From Sphingobium sp. OAS761 (GTDB taxonomy: Bacteria > Pseudomonadota > Alphaproteobacteria > Sphingomonadales > Sphingomonadaceae), in NCBI RefSeq assembly GCF_024168485.1, contig NZ_JALJVY010000015.1, forward strand, positions 25,693 through 89,692: a DNA stretch of 64,000 bases. The letters are read 5' to 3'. The position numbers were made by a program, and so were the translations under genes. Shown here one piece after another: positions 7,596 to 16,138 of this stretch. Below the pieces are notes generated by a model. The model ran no database searches. It saw nothing but the letters and a program-made list of their open reading frames with translations, and was not told the DNA's origin. How positions within the stretch are numbered: the first letter of the stretch is position 1; each line of letters begins with the position of its first letter.

Positions 7596-10589
7596 CTACC
7601 TCTCTAGGCGCACCCGGAGACGTCGTGCACGTTCTTGGAACGCACCTTCGCCGCCCTCCAGAATATCGCATACGGCTTTGCGGATTTCCGCATTCTCAAG
7701 CCCGCCCGATCGATAGGTGATCGGCGGCAGTTTGCCATGGGGATGCGGACCAGATTCCGCGATGATGATTTGGTCCGCGTCGGTGTTGATGACGAGATTG
7801 GCATTGTGGGTAACCATGATCACCTGACGGTGCGCTTTGGCTTCGATGAATAGATATACCAGTTCATCGAACACTGACTTTGGATCGAGATTCTCTTCGG
7901 GTTGATCGATTACCAACGGACGGTTGTCGCTGTCGTCGAGCGCCAGATACAGGAGTAGGAGGACGATCCCGCGCGTGCCCGGTGACAGCTTCCGGATGTC
8001 GACGCCGTCATAGTCGATCCCGTAACGGATCGCGATGTGGTCCGTGCTGAACAGCCATTGCGCAAAGCGCTTGGACCATGCGCGAAATTCGGTTTGCTCG
8101 GTGTGTGCGACCGGCGAGTGATCAAGCAGCTCCTTCTGATAAAGCCGCCGGAACTCTGCCATCGCTGCGCGGACGGCTGCGGCATCGCCTGTCTCCCAGG
8201 CCGTCTTCAAGACCTCATTGGCCTTCTCCAACAAGGTGCCCTTGCCGCGGAACGCTCCAGCCTTGCGAAGATCGATCAGCCCGTCTTCAGCTTCCGTCGC
8301 CCATTGCTCGACATTCGCCGTCCGCGCTACAGAGAAGGACAGCTTCTTCAATGTTCCCGAGGCCGCTGATAGCCGCGCCATCAGCGGCGCATACAGGGCC
8401 TCCAGGACCGATTGTTCGGCAACGAGCGCATCGAACGCCCGGCCATAGGCTTCTTCGCGCTCGACCTGCAGAGCCTTGGCCCGATCCTTAGCGCCCTGGG
8501 CGTCCTTCAGCTTTTCAGTCAGCGTCTGCAGCGCCGCGTTCTCGGTCGCGATGTTCCCGGACAGGGCAGTGTAGCGCCGCTGGATGTCCTTGTCCGCGCT
8601 GACCAGCTTTTCGAGGCGCGACATCTCGGCGTCCAGCATCGCTTGCGAGAGCGTGGTCAGATCTGCGTCGTCGCCAAAATAGGGTGTATTGGGATCGCCG
8701 GGTACGGGAGGGACGCCCTTCAGCTCGGCGATCTTGCCGTCCGCCCATTTGACGTAGGCGGCGAGGTCGTCGTCCACCGAACCTTTATAGTCGAGCAGGA
8801 AAGCGGCCCATTGCTCGTCCGACATGCCGCTGTTCGAATGCCGGGCTTGGGCCTGCCTTAGCGTCTCCGGCGCCTGGTTGCGACGCTGATCTTTCACCTC
8901 GTCTTGAAGCGCGAGGAAGGTCTGGCGCTGCCCAGTGAACCGCCTAAGCTTGGCGCGCAGTGTGTTCGCGGCGCCAGCCAATTCGGTATGGCGCTCGGCG
9001 CGCTTTTCGCTGCCGGCCGACACCAGTCTCGCACGGTCGGCGGTGTAGGCCTCAACCAGCTTCTTCTTCTGCGCGGCCTGCGATTCGTAGATCGCTGCCA
9101 TCTTCTCCTTTTCGAGCTCGGTGCTGATCCGGTCGGAGATTTGCGCCACCGCTTCGGCTTCGCGCTCGCGCGCCAGCCGATGGCGCGTCGCGCGGTGTTC
9201 CAGCAGTTCCTCGAAATCAAGCGCGCCGTCGCGCTCATGATCGGGATGGGCCTCGAAAATGACCCGCTCGATCTCATGCAGGAGACCATCAGTCAGACCG
9301 CTCGACGAGCACAGCTCCTCGACAAACTGTTGGGACAGGTATCGCACGCGCTCATAGGCAAACGGCCCGTTCGCATCGGACCCGTCGAGCGATCGAACGA
9401 CCGGCTCTCCCGCGGCCCAGGCCACCTTGACCTGGCCGTTACCAAGCAGCGGTCGCGCGCGCACCAGAAACGAAGGGTTCGCCCACTCGTTCGCGTTCCA
9501 TGCCTCGTCCGTGATGGAATCGCATCCGGCGGCGATCATGTCGGCAAGCGCCGTCTTGCCCGAGCCCCGCGCGCCGATGATCGCAACGAGCCCCGGGTTC
9601 AGCGGAATGACCGGCGTGGTGGCCCATTCGGCGTTCAGAATCTCGACCTGCGAAATCACCTGAGACGGCGTGGCGGACGCTGGCGGCTCCGAACCGACAT
9701 GGGCGCGGCCCTTCGGATCGATGCAGGCCTGGCGCAGCGCGTCGAACTCAAGCCCGCCCTTGATCCAGGAAAAGCGATCGCCGAACGGGCTGGCGACATC
9801 CTCTAGCTTGTGGGCGTCACTACCGTGCAGGCAAGGTTTGAGCCCGCCATAGAGCGAGCGAACCTCATCAGCGGAGAGCTGGCGCAGCCCAAGCCAGAAT
9901 TCCCGCTGGGCTTCGCTGCTCGCGAAAATGACATGCGCGAAACTCTCGATTTCCCGCCTGATGGTCTGGTCTGCCGCCTCACGGACACCCGACGTACCGT
10001 CATTCGCCCCGCCAGCCACGGCGATGAGGATATTCTTCTTCGCCCAGCTGCTTTCGCCAAACACCTCGCGAAGCTTTTGGAAGTTCACCTTGAATTGGTT
10101 GGCGCCATAGGAAAGCGCGGTGCGATCGTCGGTGATCTTAGGATCGGCCGCCTTACCGAGACGAATGAGATCGGCCCGCGTGCAGTCGAATCGGTCTTGC
10201 ATGACGTTGAATTGCAGCCGCGACAGCAGCCGTTGCAGCTCTTCCAAATGCTTGGGATCTTCGGGACTGACGAATAGGTGAAGATTGACGAAGCCGCCCT
10301 TTGCTGTCGCGACATCAAGCCGCAACTCGACATTAGGGAAGATCAGCTTCGCGGCAGGCAGCCGCCCTGCTGCCTTATGGCGCAGGACCTCCTCATAGGT
10401 GTCAGTCACATAATAGTCTGTCACCGCGATCGCCTCGATCGCTGGCGTCGCCTTCTCAACCGCGGTGAGATAATCCTCCCATGCCGTTGGCCCGGTGAAC
10501 TGGTTGTTCATCGCCGTGCCTGGCGCGTGGATGTGGGGCTCCCAGCGCCGCCATTCCGATCCTCGGTTCAATTCCTTTGCAGAAGCCAA
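7596..10589 (-). CDS. TrlF-type PHP-domain/AAA ATPase
   Basis: A roughly 997-residue two-part protein. The N-terminal third is a PHP phosphoesterase-like domain: HIH at residues 19-21, AVTDYY, FPNVELRL and HGSDAH (about 255-260). The rest is an SMC/RecF-like ABC ATPase: Walker A GARGSGKT at about 339-346, a long coiled coil, the signature LSPGTRG near 868, Walker B LVIDQPEENLD near 892 and a switch histidine in MVTHNANL. I match this to the TrlF family, whose members are often near mobile or defence loci; a nucleic-acid-processing defence role is inference. A TTG at 10589 has gggagg at good spacing; an in-frame TTG at 10613 does not. Confidence 0.75.
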   Translation of the reverse strand: MASAKELNRGSEWRRWEPHIHAPGTAMNNQFTGPTAWEDYLTAVEKATPAIEAIAVTDYYVTDTYEEVLRHKAAGRLPAAKLIFPNVELRLDVATAKGGFVNLHLFVSPEDPKHLEELQRLLSRLQFNVMQDRFDCTRADLIRLGKAADPKITDDRTALSYGANQFKVNFQKLREVFGESSWAKKNILIAVAGGANDGTSGVREAADQTIRREIESFAHVIFASSEAQREFWLGLRQLSADEVRSLYGGLKPCLHGSDAHKLEDVASPFGDRFSWIKGGLEFDALRQACIDPKGRAHVGSEPPASATPSQVISQVEILNAEWATTPVIPLNPGLVAIIGARGSGKTALADMIAAGCDSITDEAWNANEWANPSFLVRARPLLGNGQVKVAWAAGEPVVRSLDGSDANGPFAYERVRYLSQQFVEELCSSSGLTDGLLHEIERVIFEAHPDHERDGALDFEELLEHRATRHRLAREREAEAVAQISDRISTELEKEKMAAIYESQAAQKKKLVEAYTADRARLVSAGSEKRAERHTELAGAANTLRAKLRRFTGQRQTFLALQDEVKDQRRNQAPETLRQAQARHSNSGMSDEQWAAFLLDYKGSVDDDLAAYVKWADGKIAELKGVPPVPGDPNTPYFGDDADLTTLSQAMLDAEMSRLEKLVSADKDIQRRYTALSGNIATENAALQTLTEKLKDAQGAKDRAKALQVEREEAYGRAFDALVAEQSVLEALYAPLMARLSAASGTLKKLSFSVARTANVEQWATEAEDGLIDLRKAGAFRGKGTLLEKANEVLKTAWETGDAAAVRAAMAEFRRLYQKELLDHSPVAHTEQTEFRAWSKRFAQWLFSTDHIAIRYGIDYDGVDIRKLSPGTRGIVLLLLYLALDDSDNRPLVIDQPEENLDPKSVFDELVYLFIEAKAHRQVIMVTHNANLVINTDADQIIIAESGPHPHGKLPPITYRSGGLENAEIRKAVCDILEGGEGAFQERARRLRVRLER

Positions 10590-10635
10590 TCCTACCTCCC
10601 CGACCGCGCCCAAGCGCGCCCCGTCGCAAGCGCCG

Positions 10636-10664
10636 TTGACACTACTCTATAACCGGCCATATTT
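10636..10664 (+). promoter_or_regulatory. Possible promoter of the four-gene cassette
   Basis: TTGACA, a 17-base spacer and ATATTT, in the 97-base gap between the divergent TrlF gene and the cassette. The predicted start of transcription would nearly touch the ribosome site ggagg at 10675, so the assignment is tentative. Confidence 0.35.
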
Positions 10665-10686
10665 GCCCGGTAAAGGAGGGCCGCTC

Positions 10687-11241
10687 ATGTTCGCCTACAA
10701 TCCTGAGAAATTCGCCTCGCTCCATGCCTCCGACTTGGGCCAGCGCATCTGGGCGTTTTTGACGCGACCCGACGTCGTCGCTCGGTTGGAAACGGCCTCT
10801 GAACTGAGCAAGCCGGCGGTCGAGGGGATCGAGGAACAGCTGCTCGAGGAGTTTCGTGAGGAAATCCTCGCCGATCGTGTCAAGCAGATGGTGGGCCATA
10901 TGGTCCGCCAGATTCTCGAACAGCGCAATTGGGTGCTCGATCAGACCGACGTCAAGGTTCAATCGGTGCCGTTCAGCAAAGCCGCGCGCTACCGGCGGGC
11001 AGACTGGATCACCTTTCACGCCTTTCGCAACACCAGCGACCCGCGCGACGTGGCCCTGACGGATCGCCGTCAGAACCCGTCTTTGCCCGCCGACGCGCGA
11101 TGGTCCTATTACGCGACCTTCGCCAGCCCCCTGAAGGCCGCCGTGGCGTTCGGGATCCGGGACATCCGGCAACTGCGCCAGCACGTCCATGTTCATGGCT
11201 ATCAGCGTGTGCGTGTCGAGCGGATGCTTCGGCGCGCCTGA
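10687..11241 (+). CDS. Hypothetical protein, first gene of defence-like cassette
   Basis: A 184-residue soluble protein I do not recognise. The N-terminal half is helical and acidic (GIEEQLLEEFREEILADRVKQM), and the C-terminal half has conserved-looking aromatic and charged blocks: RRADWITFHAFRNTSDPRDVALTDRR, here split as WITFHAFRN and DVALTDRR, then WSYYATF and HVHVHGYQRVR. The start at 10687 follows taaaggaggg at ideal spacing; an in-frame ATG at 10495 would overlap the divergent TrlF gene. It heads a close-packed run of four plus-strand genes. A sensor or regulator for the downstream protease and nucleases is possible but is only positional inference. Confidence 0.7.
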   Translation: MFAYNPEKFASLHASDLGQRIWAFLTRPDVVARLETASELSKPAVEGIEEQLLEEFREEILADRVKQMVGHMVRQILEQRNWVLDQTDVKVQSVPFSKAARYRRADWITFHAFRNTSDPRDVALTDRRQNPSLPADARWSYYATFASPLKAAVAFGIRDIRQLRQHVHVHGYQRVRVERMLRRA

Positions 11242-11264
11242 AACGCATGAAGACCGGGACTTCT

Positions 11265-12227
11265 ATGAGTCTGCGTCCTGCGGCTCACCAACAGCGAGTA
11301 TCTATGGCTACGGAGCTGTCCAATCAGACGATCGTACTGAACCTGTTGCGTGGGGCGGTCCCCGAAAGGGCCGATTATCTGTGCAAGATCTGGGTCGATC
11401 ATGGACATGACGTGGAGGTCGCCTCCAGCGCAACGGGCACGACGATGAACTCCACGAACCGGCGCATCAAATTCGATACAAAGACGATCGATCTCTTCTG
11501 GCTCATGGGCTTCGCAGTCTGGCGCGCGATCGAGCTGTATGGGCCTGCAGTCGCGCTAGCTCAGCGCACGGGCATGTCGATCGACAAAATCCTGGAGGAT
11601 GACGAAGAACGACCCCAACTCGAACTCGACTACAAGCAGCGCATCGCTGCGACCAAGGCATTGCTTGGGGCGGCAGCGACCGACGGTATCACCTGGCCGA
11701 GCGATATACCCAAGCCGACCGATGACCGTGACAGCCTGAAAGACGACCAAGAGAAATCCGCGTTCGATCTCGTTTGCCTCGCGCTCGCCTTTGCGCTTCT
11801 TCATGAGCTTCGGCACGTCATGTTCCGGAAAGCCGGCGACGCGCCTGAAGAAGGCTATGAGGAGGAGATGGCGTGCGACACCTGGGCGCGCACTACCATG
11901 ACCAGCACTCTTGCCGAATATGCCCGGGATCAGGGGCACAAATTCGCCGAGGTCGAACAAAAGCGGGCAAGCGGAATCGCGCTGGCTGCTATAGTCGTCC
12001 ATGCAATGACATCGCCCATGGTGCGGTGGGGGACCGATGAATATCCCCCGATCGCCGATCGGCTGACCGCTATGATCGCGGGGTACAGCCTCCCGAGCAA
12101 CTCCAACTTCTGGTTCTTCACGGCTTGCCTCCTGGTGGCACTCATGCGTCAGGAGCGGCGACCGCTCGACCTCTCCCCAGCGTCGTACAAGGAACTGGTC
12201 GAGACACTTCTCGGCCTCGTTACCTGA
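11265..12227 (+). CDS. Lit-like zinc metalloprotease (phage exclusion type)
   Basis: A 320-residue protein with a gluzincin-style HELRH at about residues 180-184 in a hydrophobic helix (ALAFALLHELRH) and acidic residues about 15-20 positions later (YEEEMACD) that could supply the third ligand. The layout recalls the Lit peptidase family (peptidase U49), whose E. coli e14 prophage member cleaves EF-Tu when phage T4 Gol peptide appears. Overall similarity was judged by eye, so the call is moderate. Alternative in-frame ATGs lie at 11247 and 11304; 11265 has a gggac element close by. It lies 23 bases after the preceding gene and 24 before the next. Confidence 0.6.
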   Translation: MSLRPAAHQQRVSMATELSNQTIVLNLLRGAVPERADYLCKIWVDHGHDVEVASSATGTTMNSTNRRIKFDTKTIDLFWLMGFAVWRAIELYGPAVALAQRTGMSIDKILEDDEERPQLELDYKQRIAATKALLGAAATDGITWPSDIPKPTDDRDSLKDDQEKSAFDLVCLALAFALLHELRHVMFRKAGDAPEEGYEEEMACDTWARTTMTSTLAEYARDQGHKFAEVEQKRASGIALAAIVVHAMTSPMVRWGTDEYPPIADRLTAMIAGYSLPSNSNFWFFTACLLVALMRQERRPLDLSPASYKELVETLLGLVT

Positions 12228-12251
12228 CGATCCGGACGGGAGACGCGCGCG

Positions 12252-12755
12252 ATGCCGGTCTATTTCATCGGTGAAGAAGATAGTGGCTTTTGCCGGATCA
12301 AGATCGGCGTCGCCAAGGACATCGAGAAGCGCCGCGGCAACCTTCAGACCGGCAACCCATCCGCGCTTCGACTCCTCGGATGGATCAACAGCGACGCGAC
12401 TTTCGAGCTGGAACGATGCCTCCATCGCCATTTCGAAGCGATGCGGGTCCGGGGGGAATGGTTCGCGATCGAGCCAGCCGACATCCTGCCGATCCTCATG
12501 CGTGCCACCAGCGACGGGTTCGTCGCGAAGAACGCCGACGCATTTCAGATCGTGGGCTACGATCGTGACGCCGTGCCGGAATATCTCGGCGTCTGGGAAT
12601 GGGGCGACCTCGAAATTGACGAATGTTGCCCCTTTTGCGGATGCCTGTGCGGCCTGGCCTTTCAGGAGGCCTCGCAGATGTACCACTGCATCAGCTGCGA
12701 TGCGCTCACCGACTTTTCCGAGCTGAGCCGGCCCGACGACGAACCGGAGGACTGA
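12252..12755 (+). CDS. GIY-YIG nuclease-like protein with C-terminal zinc ribbon
   Basis: A 167-residue protein. The N-terminal half resembles the T5orf172/Mug113 branch of GIY-YIG nucleases: VYFIG (3-7), IKIGVAKDIEKRRGNLQTGNP (about 17-36, key residues K18, G19, R27, N35), an ELERCLHRHF helix with the candidate metal-binding E and H (52-61), and GEWF (68-71). The C-terminal part has four clustered cysteines, CPFCGCLCG and YHCISC, a zinc ribbon expected to contact nucleic acid. It is 24 bases behind the Lit-like gene and 3 bases ahead of the HEPN gene. A DNA-cutting effector role in the cassette is inferred. Confidence 0.65.
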   Translation: MPVYFIGEEDSGFCRIKIGVAKDIEKRRGNLQTGNPSALRLLGWINSDATFELERCLHRHFEAMRVRGEWFAIEPADILPILMRATSDGFVAKNADAFQIVGYDRDAVPEYLGVWEWGDLEIDECCPFCGCLCGLAFQEASQMYHCISCDALTDFSELSRPDDEPED

Positions 12756-12758
12756 TCT

Positions 12759-13277
12759 ATGGAGGAACGGGCAAAGAGCGCGAGTGAGGCATGGCTGGAG
12801 GCGAGAGCCCCCGGGTTTCAGGATTTGCCCGACGAAGATCGCCGCGCGATTTTCGACTTCGCCTTTCTCTGGAGCCTATTCGAGGCCGAGATTATGGAGG
12901 CGAACGCTCGCGCCGACCGGATCACAGAGAAGGTCGATGCCTGGGCGGCCGGCGACATCATGGGCGCCGACCTATATGACGCGGAGCTGGCCTATTTCCG
13001 CGATCGCTACTTTGCGGACGACGAGCTCACCTATCACTATCCCTTTCTGAACCTACGCAAATCGGACCACTCCGATCTTGTCGAAGCCGTGATCCGGGGC
13101 GCGAACAACGATCCCCGCGACCGGATACTGGCTCTGCTGATGATCGTCTGGCGCCTGCGCAACAATCTCTTTCACGGCGCAAAATGGGCGTACCAGATCA
13201 AGGGTCAGCGCGAGAACTTCACGCAGGCGAATGCAGTTCTCATGCGGGTGCTAGAGCGGCATGGCCAATTGGCATGA
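12759..13277 (+). CDS. HEPN-domain protein, putative ribonuclease
   Basis: A 172-residue, mostly helical protein ending in the HEPN signature: R134-NNLF-H139 within IVWRLRNNLFHGAKW. HEPN proteins with an intact R-x4-6-H are metal-independent RNases in toxin-antitoxin and phage-defence systems, often acting as dimers. The start follows ggagg, and only three bases separate it from the GIY-YIG gene. No MNT-type antitoxin partner lies next to it, which is unusual for a stand-alone HEPN toxin and suggests that the cassette itself controls it. HEPN assignment is good; substrate is unknown. Confidence 0.65.
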   Translation: MEERAKSASEAWLEARAPGFQDLPDEDRRAIFDFAFLWSLFEAEIMEANARADRITEKVDAWAAGDIMGADLYDAELAYFRDRYFADDELTYHYPFLNLRKSDHSDLVEAVIRGANNDPRDRILALLMIVWRLRNNLFHGAKWAYQIKGQRENFTQANAVLMRVLERHGQLA

Positions 13278-13341
13278 AGCTGATACTATAAGGTTTTTGT
13301 TCGCGTGGCCATCCCGCCTTCGGCGCGAAATCTTTGGCTGA

Positions 13342-14211
13342 TTATCGGTTGCGCGCTCGCTGTGGCGGAGTTTTTGCCTTAGTGGCATGTTCTCGTCCGC
13401 CAGTGCGCTGTCTGTCGTTCGCTTGTCGAACGAGCGCCGGTCGAATTTCCCGGCCAGCACTGAGATTCTGGTCCATCTTGGCTTGAGCGACCTTCATCAC
13501 GCGTCCGATCGCCGCAGGATCATCGAAAAGGGCCGTTCGGACTACTGCCTCAATCACCCGAAGCTGGCTTTGCGCGGCCCGCTCGTCGCGCGCGCGGTCG
13601 CGCGATAGGCCGGGATGCGAGATGCCCGGTGCTGTCGTGGAGCGGTTCGGTTCGGTGGAGCGCCCCTCAAGCGCCGGTGACACGCTGTTACGGCTCGCGT
13701 CGCGGCGCATCCGATCCAGCTCCTGGAGATCGCGTTCGGCGGGGCGATAGCCCCTCACCTCAAGGCCCTGGCGGCTCGCCTCAAGCCATGCCGCACGGCG
13801 AAAGGGCTCGGTTCCGGTCACATGGATCTGTGACCAACCGCGATGCCGCGCGATCGCGACGAGATCCTTCACGACCTCTTCGCTCTCGCTCGATGTGATC
13901 AGCCGGCGGCCCTGATCGCGGAAGGCCGGCTCCGTCGCCTGGGCGGTCGTGAAAAATGCAGGCTCGCCAGACCACCGGCTAGTCGATGAAAAATAGCGTT
14001 TGCGTAGGGCTTCAGGGACGTCGCCACTCTCGACCGAGTGGATCTTCTCGGCCTTTTTGATTGGTGATCGGGTACGATCATCAGCTGACGGGTTCGTCTT
14101 TCCGTCGTCGGGCGGAATACGCCCCGCGGCTGGCGGTGCTTTTCCTCGGTCTATGCCGATCGTGTTTTCTTTTGCCCTGGGAGTACGGCCCTTCGGCTTG
14201 TCAGCGGCCAT
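13342..14211 (-). CDS. LPD7-domain conjugation-associated protein
   Basis: A 289-residue protein whose centre matches the large polyvalent protein-associated domain 7: KRYF, an AFFTTAQ segment, LITSSESEEVVKDLVAIA, then WSQIHVTGTEPFRRAAWLEA and GLEVRGYRP. Flanks are basic, low-complexity and likely disordered. LPD7 domains occur fused to relaxases and as separate genes beside conjugation loci. The ATG at 14211 overlaps the virD4 stop by 11 bases; an in-frame start at 14262 lies inside virD4. It is the last gene of the transfer operon and may substitute for a domain missing from the short relaxase; that is inference. Confidence 0.75.
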   Translation of the reverse strand: MAADKPKGRTPRAKENTIGIDRGKAPPAAGRIPPDDGKTNPSADDRTRSPIKKAEKIHSVESGDVPEALRKRYFSSTSRWSGEPAFFTTAQATEPAFRDQGRRLITSSESEEVVKDLVAIARHRGWSQIHVTGTEPFRRAAWLEASRQGLEVRGYRPAERDLQELDRMRRDASRNSVSPALEGRSTEPNRSTTAPGISHPGLSRDRARDERAAQSQLRVIEAVVRTALFDDPAAIGRVMKVAQAKMDQNLSAGREIRPALVRQANDRQRTGGREHATKAKTPPQRARNR

Positions 14212-16138
14212 GGGTGAATCCTTCCTCGATATGTGGCGGGGGTTCAGCCGCGCCCCGATCAATCACCGCTCTTTCGACCATGGCGGCGACGAACCGGATC
14301 GCAGCTTCCTCGTCCCCAGGCGCTGGCAACTCCGCGAGATCACCGAGCACCAACATGTCGTCGGTGATGCGGACGGCGCCCGACAGTTCGGCATCGGTCA
14401 TCTCACGCACAGGCACCTCCGTTTCGAGCGGCGCGCTTCCATCCCTTGCTGACGCCGTGGTACCGCCATGTTCTGCCATGGGGCCGTTGGAGCGCATCGC
14501 GGCTACCGCCGGGCGAGCTGGCACGACGGGCGGCGGCAGGACGCGTTTCGTGAAGAGCGACATCCGGAAATAGGCGATCTTCTTGCCGCGGACGGGTGGG
14601 ACGCCGCCGCGTAAAAGCAGGAGCTCCGATTTGGGCATCTGCATCAGTTCCTGCGGAAGCAGGAGTGCGCGGCGCTGATCCGATTCCGATATGCTGCGAT
14701 TGGCGAGGAGGCCGTGGATGGTCCGGCTGCGCGACTTCACGTTCATGGTGAAGGAACCCAGACGCTCCGATAGCTCGTTGGCAACCTTGAGTTCCTTGGG
14801 TGTGAAGATGATCTCCAGCCCGCAGTTCGCGATGATCTCCTCCGTGACATCCGGCCCATAGATCGCGCGCAGTTGCGCCCTGCTCTGGACCACGGGCAAG
14901 AGTCGCAACCCATAGCCCGCGACATAGGAAAAGCCGTTTGCGATCACCGACGCCTTCCCAAGGCGGGCGAACTCGTCAAGGAGCACCAACACCGGGACCG
15001 CGGTTGCAGGGTCGGGCAGTTCACGGGTGTTGAGATCCACCAGCTGCTGGAGGAACAGGCTATAGACCGGCGAAATCCGGTCGATATTATCGGGCGACAC
15101 CCCGAGATAGATTGAGACGCGGTGCCGACGGACATCGCGCAGGTCGAAGTCGCTGGTTGCTGTCGCGGCATCGACCATGGGATTGAGCCAGAGATTGAGC
15201 CGGGCGGTGATCGTCTGCTTAATGCCCGAAAAGGTGTTGTCGGACGCTGACGTAAAATCCTGGATCGCGGAGACACAAGGCTGGCTGAGGCGCTGTCCTG
15301 CCCTCCCCGCTTCGTCAAGGGCCTTGGGCAGGTCGTTCTTGGGATCGCCGGTGGTCAGCCAGCGGTAAATTTCACCGATGGTGAAAGGCAGGCCAGGATT
15401 GCTGGCCACCAGCGCCCCCACGCCGACAAAGGCGGCGCGGGCAGATTCAGCCCAAAAGGGGTCGGACCGCTCCGGCGCGGGGAAGAGCATGCCGGCGATC
15501 TTCTGCAACTCGTTGATCACATCAGTGTCATCGGCCCTGTGGATATGGGCGAGCGGATTATATCGGGCACTGCGGCCTTCTGTGTCGAGCGGGTCGAAGA
15601 GAAAGACCCGGTGTCCGGCGCGTGCGCGGAAACCCGCGCTGGCCGCCCAATTCTCCCGCTTCACGTCGAGCACGACGGTGGAATCCGGCCATGTCAGCAG
15701 ATTAGGGATGACGACGCCAACGCCTTTCCCCGCTCTCGTCGGCGCTTCGAGCAGGACATGTTCATTCCCACCGAAGATCAGGAGCCGCCCTCCCCTTCGG
15801 CCGACAACAATGCCGGTCCTCGATCTCAAACCTTCGCGGCGGATTTCCGCCTCGCGGGCAAAGCGAGCCGTTCCATGCAGCGCCGGACCGCGGCGGAAGA
15901 TCGCAATCGCGACAAGGCCGACGACGGCGAGACCGGTGAGCCCGCCCCGCCGGAGCCAGTCAATCAGGAGCGGGTCCGAACGATAATACCAGAGCCACGC
16001 CGGAAGAGCGCGGAGGTCGGTGTGCGGACCGATCTGGCCCAGGCCGAACAGCGCGATCGCGAGCGTGACCGTCGCCCAGCAGACCGCCGCCAGAAGCGCC
16101 CAACCGGCCAGACCCCAGGCGTTATGCCGCGCCAGCAT
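14201..16138 (-). CDS. virD4: VirD4/TraG type IV coupling ATPase
   Basis: A 645-residue inner-membrane ATPase that delivers the relaxase-DNA complex to the VirB channel. Two N-terminal membrane segments (about residues 8-30 and 60-78) precede the nucleotide-binding domain, with Walker A in APTRAGKGVGVVIPN and Walker B VLVLLDEFARLG. An all-alpha domain follows, then a proline/acidic tail of about 100 residues that could bind substrates. The ATG at 16138 overlaps the virB11 end by 17 bases; longer in-frame starts fall inside virB11. Its grouping with virB genes and relaxase points to DNA transfer rather than only effector secretion. Confidence 0.93.
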   Translation of the reverse strand: MLARHNAWGLAGWALLAAVCWATVTLAIALFGLGQIGPHTDLRALPAWLWYYRSDPLLIDWLRRGGLTGLAVVGLVAIAIFRRGPALHGTARFAREAEIRREGLRSRTGIVVGRRGGRLLIFGGNEHVLLEAPTRAGKGVGVVIPNLLTWPDSTVVLDVKRENWAASAGFRARAGHRVFLFDPLDTEGRSARYNPLAHIHRADDTDVINELQKIAGMLFPAPERSDPFWAESARAAFVGVGALVASNPGLPFTIGEIYRWLTTGDPKNDLPKALDEAGRAGQRLSQPCVSAIQDFTSASDNTFSGIKQTITARLNLWLNPMVDAATATSDFDLRDVRRHRVSIYLGVSPDNIDRISPVYSLFLQQLVDLNTRELPDPATAVPVLVLLDEFARLGKASVIANGFSYVAGYGLRLLPVVQSRAQLRAIYGPDVTEEIIANCGLEIIFTPKELKVANELSERLGSFTMNVKSRSRTIHGLLANRSISESDQRRALLLPQELMQMPKSELLLLRGGVPPVRGKKIAYFRMSLFTKRVLPPPVVPARPAVAAMRSNGPMAEHGGTTASARDGSAPLETEVPVREMTDAELSGAVRITDDMLVLGDLAELPAPGDEEAAIRFVAAMVERAVIDRGAAEPPPHIEEGFTHGR

